A DNA stretch of 64,000 bases from Callipepla californica brunnescens (Eukaryota > Chordata > Aves > Galliformes > Odontophoridae). This document shows positions 63,201-64,000 of this stretch, piece by piece. The stretch's first letter is position 1. Each line of letters starts with the position of its first letter. The position numbers were made by a program, and so were the translations under genes. The notes beneath the pieces are model-generated. The model was not told where the DNA came from. It saw only the letters and a program-made list of their open reading frames with translations, and did no database searches. The stretch covers positions 2,232,001 through 2,296,000 of the forward strand of contig JALIRH010000036.1 of the NCBI GenBank assembly GCA_023055505.1, given 5' to 3'.

Positions 63201-63800
63201 TTTAATTAAATGTGGCTATGGACTATTTTTTGGATGCTAAATAGTTTCCTATCCCATTTCACCTGTACTGTAGTTCTCATACTATGTTTGGGAACATACT
63301 GGACAGTCTGCAAATAATTCTGCGCCATGTTTATCTTGAAATTATTTGTGATTGCTGTGTTTCTCATTGCTCAGATAGGGGTTGCTGACTGCTTTTAGTT
63401 GCTTAATGTCGCTTCTCGATTATAGATGGCTCCAGATTATGACCACCTGACTTTAATGCAGAAGGTAGAAGTGTTTGAACATGCTGTCAATAACACAGCT
63501 GGTGATGACCTTGCCAAACTGCTATGGTTGAAAAGTCCAAGCTCAGAGGTGAGTTCAGCACATCAACTGTCTTCTCTGCAGAATGTGGGAATTGGAAATT
63601 ATTGATTTTGAGTGTTTTTTCACAGTCCAAAATGGAGTAGTTAACGTACAAGTTAAAGTGTAAACTGCAGCATACAACATGCCTGCCTGACTTTTTCTAT
63701 TTTGTCCCTGCTCGTAGGTATGGTTTGACAGAAGAACAAACTACACACGTTCACTAGCTGTGATGTCAATGGTTGGCTACATTTTGGGTCTTGGGGACAG
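10604..63800 (+). CDS. MTOR: MTOR, serine/threonine kinase (gene-level CDS span, 3' end outside window)
   Basis: MTOR is the PI3K-like protein kinase of mTORC1 (with RAPTOR) and mTORC2 (with RICTOR). It integrates amino-acid, growth-factor and energy signals, largely at the lysosomal surface. I could place 49 consecutive coding exons, all with GT-AG splice sites and matching phases. They total 6932 bases: 2310 complete codons plus two bases. Domain order is HEAT repeats (about 1-1367), FAT (about 1368-1954), FRB (about 1987-2086), then the kinase N-lobe and start of the C-lobe. Key residues are intact: FRB S2007, W2073 and F2080 for rapamycin-FKBP12; ATP-site K2159; hinge W2211-V2212; catalytic D2310. 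Against human the protein is 28 residues shorter up to D2310: 14 at the N-terminus and 14 in exon 39. The start ATG has a good Kozak context (ACCACC) and an in-frame TGA 30 bases upstream. The rest of the catalytic and activation loops and FATC lie beyond the right edge. Confidence 0.98.
11079..11187 (+). CDS. MTOR: MTOR coding exon 3 (residues 41-76)
   Basis: Reads from [16 protein letters not shown] to GGILAI, then one base of the next Ala codon. First HEAT repeats of the N-terminal solenoid. Acceptor TTGCAG, donor GTGAGT. Confidence 0.97.
11188..12579 (+). other. MTOR: MTOR intron 3
   Basis: A 1.4-kb intron. It contains a short CR1 3' tail (11517-11600) and a T-rich tract near 12412-12437. 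The open frame at 12057-12242 resembles nothing I know and is probably chance. Confidence 0.9.
11517..11600 (+). mobile_element. CR1 3'-tail fragment
   Basis: Contains the typical CR1 3' end: GGTTGGAACTAGATGATC, CCCTTCCAACC, then ATTCTATG followed by ATTCTAT. Only about 84 bases remain, so this is a severely 5'-truncated insertion in MTOR intron 3, in the sense orientation. Confidence 0.9.
12580..12812 (+). CDS. MTOR: MTOR coding exon 4 (residues 77-154)
   Basis: Runs from [17 protein letters not shown] to NEGRRHAA in N-terminal HEAT repeats. It is almost identical to human. Acceptor CTACAG, donor GTAAGT. Confidence 0.97.
13187..13387 (+). CDS. MTOR: MTOR coding exon 5 (residues 155-221)
   Basis: [19 protein letters not shown] through EMQKPQWYR. 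67 whole codons, phase 0 at both ends. HEAT solenoid, in the region that contacts RAPTOR. Confidence 0.97.
13745..13879 (+). CDS. MTOR: MTOR coding exon 6 (residues 222-266)
   Basis: [19 protein letters not shown] through ISSMEGE; Tyr replaces human Phe at residue 224. Acceptor CCCAAG, donor GTGAGC, phase 0. Confidence 0.97.
14279..14554 (+). CDS. MTOR: MTOR coding exon 7 (residues 267-358)
   Basis: [19 protein letters not shown] through LMEEKFDQ, the longest exon in the window. The flexible stretch after TPFTSFQ is the most diverged part of the HEAT region ([20 protein letters not shown]), as expected of a disordered loop. Confidence 0.97.
14855..14963 (+). CDS. MTOR: MTOR coding exon 8 (residues 359-394)
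   Basis: [19 protein letters not shown] through [10 protein letters not shown], then one base of codon 395. Donor GTGAGG. Confidence 0.97.
14964..15809 (+). other. MTOR: MTOR intron 8
   Basis: An 846-bp intron. It holds a run of 27 T residues at 15241-15267 and a perfect 10-bp inverted repeat with a six-T loop at 15735-15760, about 50 bases upstream of the exon 9 acceptor. Confidence 0.9.
15241..15267. repeat. Homopolymer (T)27
   Basis: An uninterrupted run of 27 T in MTOR intron 8. I see no target-site duplication or retroposed gene beside it. Run length may be inexact for technical reasons. Confidence 0.9.
15810..15996 (+). CDS. MTOR: MTOR coding exon 9 (residues 395-456)
   Basis: [19 protein letters not shown] through LPPKDFAH plus two bases of Lys. 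HEAT solenoid; ADQYLP replaces human DTQYLQ. Donor GTAAGT. Confidence 0.97.
16183..16311 (+). CDS. MTOR: MTOR coding exon 10 (residues 457-499)
   Basis: [19 protein letters not shown] through LEPMLAVGL, then two bases of Ser. HEAT solenoid. Donor GTAAAT, acceptor TTCCAG. Confidence 0.97.
16793..17037 (+). CDS. MTOR: MTOR coding exon 11 (residues 500-581)
   Basis: [19 protein letters not shown] through [10 protein letters not shown]. The loop [12 protein letters not shown] differs slightly from human. The following intron is only 108 bp. Confidence 0.97.
17146..17361 (+). CDS. MTOR: MTOR coding exon 12 (residues 582-653)
   Basis: [19 protein letters not shown] through LLVVGITDP, then one base of Asp. 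Acceptor TTCTAG, donor GTTAGT. Confidence 0.97.
17777..17982 (+). CDS. MTOR: MTOR coding exon 13 (residues 654-722)
   Basis: [19 protein letters not shown] through FLRKMLIQ, phase 0 end. Phe replaces Tyr of human DIRYC. Donor GTAACA. Confidence 0.97.
18464..18586 (+). CDS. MTOR: MTOR coding exon 14 (residues 723-763)
   Basis: [19 protein letters not shown] through RPYMEPILK, 41 whole codons. Val replaces Ile of human SGIGR. Donor GTACAG. Confidence 0.97.
18959..19048 (+). CDS. MTOR: MTOR coding exon 15 (residues 764-793)
   Basis: [19 protein letters not shown] through IGELAQ, 30 whole codons. It is followed by a very short intron of 90 bp (19049-19138). Confidence 0.97.
19139..19231 (+). 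CDS. MTOR: MTOR coding exon 16 (residues 794-824)
   Basis: [19 protein letters not shown] through SSLLAKRQ, 31 codons. Acceptor CAATAG, donor GTAAGT. Confidence 0.97.
19610..19744 (+). CDS. MTOR: MTOR coding exon 17 (residues 825-869)
   Basis: [19 protein letters not shown] through EQNQGTRRE, 45 codons, apparently identical to human. Donor GTATGA. Confidence 0.97.
20076..20205 (+). CDS. MTOR: MTOR coding exon 18 (residues 870-912)
   Basis: [19 protein letters not shown] through [11 protein letters not shown], then one base of Ser. The Ser-rich end is a disordered linker between the N-terminal and middle HEAT blocks. Confidence 0.97.
20428..20678 (+). CDS. MTOR: MTOR coding exon 19 (residues 913-996)
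   Basis: [19 protein letters not shown] through RVCDGAIRE. Start of the middle HEAT block. Donor GTGTGT. Confidence 0.97.
20679..22548 (+). other. MTOR: MTOR intron 19
   Basis: A 1.9-kb intron. It has T-rich tracts around 20923-20971 (TTTGTTTG-type low complexity). No exon, RNA gene or recognised transposable element was found. Confidence 0.9.
22549..22635 (+). CDS. MTOR: MTOR coding exon 20 (residues 997-1025)
   Basis: [19 protein letters not shown] through DEIVTLMR, 29 codons. Arg replaces Lys of human FVKSH. Confidence 0.97.
23011..23178 (+). CDS. MTOR: MTOR coding exon 21 (residues 1026-1081)
   Basis: [19 protein letters not shown] through [10 protein letters not shown], 56 codons. It shows small substitutions from human, for example SQSR for SPGR. 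Donor GTGCGT. Confidence 0.97.
23447..23559 (+). CDS. MTOR: MTOR coding exon 22 (residues 1082-1118)
   Basis: [19 protein letters not shown] through APDAPVVAR, then two bases of Lys. Human reads APEAPLPSRK at the end, so this loop is mildly diverged. Confidence 0.97.
23928..24090 (+). CDS. MTOR: MTOR coding exon 23 (residues 1119-1173)
   Basis: [19 protein letters not shown] through LVFQLGKK. Acceptor CTTTAG, donor GTAATA. Middle HEAT block. Confidence 0.97.
24351..24443 (+). CDS. MTOR: MTOR coding exon 24 (residues 1174-1204)
   Basis: [19 protein letters not shown] through LICRIVK, 31 codons, apparently identical to human. Donor GTTAGT. Confidence 0.97.
25159..25305 (+). CDS. MTOR: MTOR coding exon 25 (residues 1205-1253)
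   Basis: [19 protein letters not shown] through HVSTINLQK, 49 codons. S1247 in HVSTINL corresponds to human S1261, a reported insulin-responsive phosphosite. The loop [10 protein letters not shown] differs from human SGQGDALASG. Confidence 0.97.
25306..26064 (+). other. MTOR: MTOR intron 25
   Basis: A 759-bp AT-rich intron with nothing recognisable in it. Confidence 0.85.
26065..26207 (+). CDS. MTOR: MTOR coding exon 26 (residues 1254-1300)
   Basis: [19 protein letters not shown] through QAYNPMA, then two bases of Arg. Connects the HEAT and FAT regions. Donor GTACAG. Confidence 0.97.
26208..27305 (+). other. MTOR: MTOR intron 26
   Basis: A 1.1-kb intron with no recognised element. Open frames on the minus strand (for example 26769-26996) match no family I know. 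Confidence 0.85.
27306..27468 (+). CDS. MTOR: MTOR coding exon 27 (residues 1301-1355)
   Basis: [19 protein letters not shown] through [10 protein letters not shown]. Acceptor TTCAG after a T-rich tract, donor GTAGGC. Confidence 0.97.
27618..27763 (+). CDS. MTOR: MTOR coding exon 28 (residues 1356-1403)
   Basis: [19 protein letters not shown] through AILESLI, then two bases of Ser. The FAT domain starts here (about residue 1368). The intron after it is the large one that hosts ANGPTL7. Confidence 0.97.
29309..29314 (-). terminator. ANGPTL7: Candidate ANGPTL7 polyadenylation signal
   Basis: A minus-strand AATAAA about 0.8 kb past the ANGPTL7 stop codon. Another lies at 28769-28774. The 3' UTR length either would give is plausible, but choice between them is not possible from sequence. 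Confidence 0.3.
30108..30277 (-). CDS. ANGPTL7: ANGPTL7 coding exon 5 (with stop)
   Basis: Completes the split Gly codon of exon 4 and reads [18 protein letters not shown] to the C-terminal KIRPEDFKP and TAG at 30110-30108. It holds the last fibrinogen-domain cysteine pair region and the [17 protein letters not shown] block. It has no separate ATG, so it is easily missed by simple ORF searches. Confidence 0.96.
30108..34122 (-). CDS. ANGPTL7: ANGPTL7, angiopoietin-like 7 (gene-level CDS span)
   Basis: ANGPTL7 is a secreted glycoprotein of the angiopoietin-like family, expressed strongly in cornea and trabecular meshwork, and linked to extracellular matrix and intraocular pressure. Five coding exons join as 34122-33744, 32168-32068, 31754-31560, 30718-30520 and 30277-30108. 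They give 1044 bases, 347 residues plus stop, against 346 in human. Order: signal peptide (hydrophobic to about residue 20), coiled-coil region (about 45-125, with NLS glycosylation site at N59), then a fibrinogen-like domain from about residue 128. That domain includes [23 protein letters not shown] and the calcium-site loop [10 protein letters not shown]. All splice sites are GT-AG and phases match. It is transcribed against MTOR from within its intron 28, the same nesting as in human. Confidence 0.97.
30520..30718 (-). CDS. ANGPTL7: ANGPTL7 coding exon 4
   Basis: [19 protein letters not shown] through CAQFRK, then one base of Gly. Contains the glycosylation-type sequences NYT and NNT and the Asp-rich calcium-binding loop of the fibrinogen fold. 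Acceptor GGCAG and donor GTAAGC on the minus strand. Confidence 0.97.
31560..31754 (-). CDS. ANGPTL7: ANGPTL7 coding exon 3
   Basis: [19 protein letters not shown] through TVLRVELE, 65 whole codons between a TTCTAG acceptor and a GTAATT donor. It is the N-terminal core of the fibrinogen-like domain. Confidence 0.97.
32068..32168 (-). CDS. ANGPTL7: ANGPTL7 coding exon 2
   Basis: Completes Asp127, then reads [19 protein letters not shown] and ends FLGSPDLE before donor GTAAGG. 101 bases with no ATG start. It starts the fibrinogen-like domain with its first Cys. Confidence 0.96.
33744..34122 (-). CDS. ANGPTL7: ANGPTL7 coding exon 1
   Basis: Start [20 protein letters not shown] is a signal peptide. 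It is followed by a basic stretch and the conserved coiled-coil portion [16 protein letters not shown] through QTVTQTSA. Donor GTAAGA at 33743. Open-frame sequence past the donor is intronic. Confidence 0.97.
34333..34340 (-). promoter_or_regulatory. ANGPTL7: Possible ANGPTL7 TATA-like element
   Basis: Minus-strand TATTTAAG lies about 210 bases upstream of the ANGPTL7 start codon. A start about 30 bases downstream of it would give a leader of about 180 bases. Tissue-restricted genes often use TATA promoters, but this is motif-level inference. Confidence 0.3.
40747..40779. repeat. Short TA and GATA microsatellite
   Basis: A TATATATATA stretch followed shortly by tandem GATA units (TAGATAGATAGATAG) within MTOR intron 28. 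Confidence 0.8.
42619..42694 (+). CDS. MTOR: MTOR coding exon 29 (residues 1404-1429)
   Basis: [19 protein letters not shown] through KHFGEL, the shortest coding exon in the window (76 bases). First exon after the ANGPTL7-hosting intron. FAT domain. Confidence 0.97.
42695..44172 (+). other. MTOR: MTOR intron 29
   Basis: A 1.5-kb intron with no recognised element. Confidence 0.85.
44173..44312 (+). CDS. MTOR: MTOR coding exon 30 (residues 1430-1475)
   Basis: [19 protein letters not shown] through MRCLEALGE, then two bases of Trp. TPR-like FAT helices. Donor GTAAGA. Confidence 0.97.
44313..47286 (+). other. MTOR: MTOR intron 30
   Basis: A 3.0-kb intron. It contains a near-perfect 15-bp inverted repeat (44962-44976 with 45011-45025) and a T-rich tract near 45111-45126. 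No exon or recognised transposon was found. Confidence 0.85.
47287..47387 (+). CDS. MTOR: MTOR coding exon 31 (residues 1476-1509)
   Basis: [19 protein letters not shown] through MAAAAAWGL, then one base of Gly. Gln replaces Leu of human KWTLVND. The donor GTGATG is one of the weaker ones in the gene. Confidence 0.96.
47388..48251 (+). other. MTOR: MTOR intron 31
   Basis: An 864-bp intron with nothing recognisable. Confidence 0.85.
48252..48367 (+). CDS. MTOR: MTOR coding exon 32 (residues 1510-1548)
   Basis: [19 protein letters not shown] through [11 protein letters not shown] domain. Acceptor CTGCAG, donor GTAACT. Confidence 0.97.
48368..49689 (+). other. MTOR: MTOR intron 32
   Basis: A 1.3-kb intron with no recognised element beyond a T-rich tract near 48486-48499. 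Confidence 0.85.
49690..49767 (+). CDS. MTOR: MTOR coding exon 33 (residues 1549-1574)
   Basis: [19 protein letters not shown] through SRAYG, 26 codons, phase 0. FAT domain. Confidence 0.97.
50138..50245 (+). CDS. MTOR: MTOR coding exon 34 (residues 1575-1610)
   Basis: [19 protein letters not shown] through IWWERLQ, 36 codons. Gln replaces His of human VSCHML. Donor GTACAT. Confidence 0.97.
50246..51979 (+). other. MTOR: MTOR intron 34
   Basis: A 1.7-kb intron with no recognised element. Confidence 0.85.
51980..52105 (+). CDS. MTOR: MTOR coding exon 35 (residues 1611-1652)
   Basis: [19 protein letters not shown] through LCGKSGRL, 42 codons. DWQRIL for human DWQKIL; VNPHED for VSPHED. FAT domain. 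Confidence 0.97.
52749..52880 (+). CDS. MTOR: MTOR coding exon 36 (residues 1653-1696)
   Basis: [19 protein letters not shown] through MWKSARK, 44 codons. YMKHMW for human YMKNMW. Donor GTACAG. Confidence 0.97.
52881..55326 (+). other. MTOR: MTOR intron 36
   Basis: A 2.4-kb intron with A-rich and T-rich short tracts (for example 53934-53945). No recognised transposon or exon. Confidence 0.85.
55327..55442 (+). CDS. MTOR: MTOR coding exon 37 (residues 1697-1734)
   Basis: [19 protein letters not shown] through ELHKLMA, then two bases of Arg. Gln-rich helix of the FAT domain, identical to human. Donor GTCAGC. Confidence 0.97.
55443..56679 (+). other. MTOR: MTOR intron 37
   Basis: A 1.2-kb intron. 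It contains an ATTT tetranucleotide repeat (56566-56586) that runs into a decoy TTTTCAG. The true acceptor, judged by frame and protein match, is AACCAG before 56680. Confidence 0.9.
56566..56586. repeat. (ATTT)n microsatellite
   Basis: About five tandem ATTT units about 95-115 bases upstream of MTOR exon 38. Confidence 0.85.
56680..56797 (+). CDS. MTOR: MTOR coding exon 38 (residues 1735-1774)
   Basis: [19 protein letters not shown] through [12 protein letters not shown] end (reads EHDRNWYK against human EHDRSWYK). Donor GTCAGT, followed in phase 0 by exon 39. Confidence 0.97.
57194..57400 (+). CDS. MTOR: MTOR coding exon 39 (residues 1775-1843)
   Basis: [19 protein letters not shown] through SPVQKKVTE. 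After [12 protein letters not shown] the sequence goes straight to NTEGSNSES. The Thr/Ala-rich stretch found in human MTOR is missing, making this loop 14 residues shorter. The exon remains in frame at 69 codons. Donor GTATCA. Confidence 0.97.
57771..57871 (+). CDS. MTOR: MTOR coding exon 40 (residues 1844-1876)
   Basis: [19 protein letters not shown] through NNLQDTL, then two bases of Arg. FAT domain, identical to human. Confidence 0.97.
58115..58211 (+). CDS. MTOR: MTOR coding exon 41 (residues 1877-1909)
   Basis: [19 protein letters not shown] through DTWLQ. FAT domain. Acceptor TTCCAG, donor GTAAGG. Confidence 0.97.
58830..58928 (+). CDS. MTOR: MTOR coding exon 42 (residues 1910-1942)
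   Basis: [19 protein letters not shown] through GRYHPQ, 33 codons. FAT domain. Confidence 0.97.
59530..59652 (+). CDS. MTOR: MTOR coding exon 43 (residues 1943-1983)
   Basis: [19 protein letters not shown] through LVQQAMM, 41 codons. The FAT domain ends in this exon (about residue 1954). Confidence 0.97.
60221..60403 (+). CDS. MTOR: MTOR coding exon 44 (residues 1984-2044, FRB domain)
   Basis: [19 protein letters not shown] through TLKETSFNQ. First half of the FKBP12-rapamycin binding domain. S2007 in EEASRLYF matches human S2035, whose change gives rapamycin resistance, so rapamycin sensitivity is expected. Donor GTATCA. Confidence 0.97.
60404..61048 (+). other. MTOR: MTOR intron 44
   Basis: A 645-bp intron that splits the FRB domain. 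It carries a perfect 13-bp inverted repeat with a 5-base loop (60793-60823), about 225 bases upstream of exon 45. Confidence 0.9.
60793..60823. repeat. Perfect 13-bp hairpin in MTOR intron 44
   Basis: Arms CAACAGAATGAAT (60793-60805) and ATTCATTCTGTTG (60811-60823) are exact reverse complements around the loop GTTCT. Seen directly in the sequence; function unknown. Confidence 0.9.
61049..61183 (+). CDS. MTOR: MTOR coding exon 45 (residues 2045-2089, FRB domain)
   Basis: [19 protein letters not shown] through ISKQLPQ. Second half of FRB. W2073 and F2080 match human W2101 and F2108 in the rapamycin pocket. Confidence 0.97.
61486..61660 (+). CDS. MTOR: MTOR coding exon 46 (residues 2090-2147)
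   Basis: [19 protein letters not shown] through RPRKLTLM, then one base of Gly. Start of the kinase N-lobe, apparently identical to human. Confidence 0.97.
61871..62006 (+). CDS. MTOR: MTOR coding exon 47 (residues 2148-2192)
   Basis: [19 protein letters not shown] through TSLRKNL, then two bases of Ser. K2159 (human K2187) is the ATP-phosphate-binding lysine of the N-lobe. Confidence 0.97.
62007..62603 (+). other. MTOR: MTOR intron 47
   Basis: A 597-bp AT-rich intron with nothing recognisable. Donor GTATGT, acceptor CTGTAG. Confidence 0.85.
62604..62751 (+). CDS. MTOR: MTOR coding exon 48 (residues 2193-2242)
   Basis: [19 protein letters not shown] through IEHRIMLR. Includes the kinase hinge G2210-W2211-V2212, where ATP-competitive inhibitors contact the human enzyme. 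Confidence 0.97.
62752..63425 (+). other. MTOR: MTOR intron 48
   Basis: A 674-bp intron with nothing recognisable. Confidence 0.85.
63426..63548 (+). CDS. MTOR: MTOR coding exon 49 (residues 2243-2283)
   Basis: [19 protein letters not shown] through WLKSPSSE, 41 codons. Start of the kinase C-lobe. Confidence 0.97.
63718..63800 (+). CDS. MTOR: MTOR coding exon 50 (residues 2284-2310, then split Arg)
   Basis: [19 protein letters not shown] through LGLGD, then AG of the Arg codon before donor GTGAGT. D2310 corresponds to human D2338, the first residue of the catalytic-loop DRHPSN. The rest of that motif and the metal-binding Asp are in the next exon, outside the window. Confidence 0.97.
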
Positions 63801-64000
63801 GTGAGTAATATCACTAAGGTTATTGTTTCATTTTTAAGTGAAAGCATGCATAGACCTCTCTGTCTGTTCATTTAATCTGTTCTTATGATAACATCTTTCA
63901 GTATGGATATAATTGAGCTGTGATGATATCATCCTTAATTGTGCTGCCATTATTTTCAACACTGCAGCACGTGATAGAGTTTGTACATCTTGAGTACAAG
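63801..64000 (+). other. MTOR: MTOR intron 50 (partial)
   Basis: The last 200 bases are intron after the exon 50 donor. No acceptor followed by HPSN-coding sequence occurs before the window ends. Confidence 0.9.

Noticed and set aside
1..64000. Prokaryote-type systems: CRISPR arrays, operons, phage or toxin modules
   Set aside because: The window is a spliced vertebrate locus. I found no regularly spaced repeats and no such genes.
1..64000. tRNA, rRNA or snoRNA genes in introns
   Set aside because: I saw no cloverleaf-type sequence or convincing box C/D pair by eye. A covariance-model search would be needed to exclude small ones.

Overview
The window is vertebrate nuclear DNA, almost certainly from a bird. 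Split genes with GT-AG introns encode proteins very close to mammalian MTOR, UBIAD1, ANGPTL7 and PLEKHM2. The interspersed repeats I recognise are CR1 retroposons, the dominant bird LINE, and introns are short for a vertebrate. A galliform such as chicken is likely, but I cannot fix the species from sequence alone.

Layout from left to right. Positions 1-1624 hold the start of PLEKHM2 on the minus strand: one 20-codon exon, its CpG-rich promoter side, and part of intron 1. The remaining exons lie off the left edge. A 5'-truncated CR1 element (about 2255-3440, plus strand) still carries an open reverse-transcriptase frame. UBIAD1 follows on the minus strand (two coding exons, 8859 down to 6866). 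A shared GC-rich, CCAAT-rich promoter region (about 8860-9570) separates it from MTOR. MTOR runs on the plus strand from non-coding exon 1 (ends 9569) to beyond the right edge. Its 49 coding exons in the window could all be placed with consistent phase, giving 6932 coding bases: 2310 complete codons, ending inside the Arg codon of the kinase GDRHPSN loop. The remaining kinase C-lobe and FATC are outside. ANGPTL7 is complete (five coding exons, minus strand, 34122 down to 30108) and sits antisense inside MTOR intron 28.

Functional links. MTOR is the catalytic kinase of mTORC1 and mTORC2. UBIAD1 makes menaquinone-4 and regulates HMG-CoA reductase turnover at ER/Golgi membranes. PLEKHM2 (SKIP) links lysosomes to kinesin-1 through ARL8, and mTORC1 is itself activated on lysosomes. 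ANGPTL7 is a secreted fibrinogen-like protein. The head-to-head UBIAD1-MTOR pair and the nested ANGPTL7 are the same arrangement as in humans. PLEKHM2 next to UBIAD1 is not: in humans it lies several Mb away on 1p36.

I found no previously undescribed multi-gene system. The points most worth a second look are local: the CCAAT-box array in the divergent promoter, a tiny uORF just before the MTOR start, two bird-human length differences in MTOR, several perfect or near-perfect inverted repeats in MTOR introns, and the open CR1 reverse-transcriptase frame. Most other open frames in the window are chance frames in introns or antisense shadows of exons.
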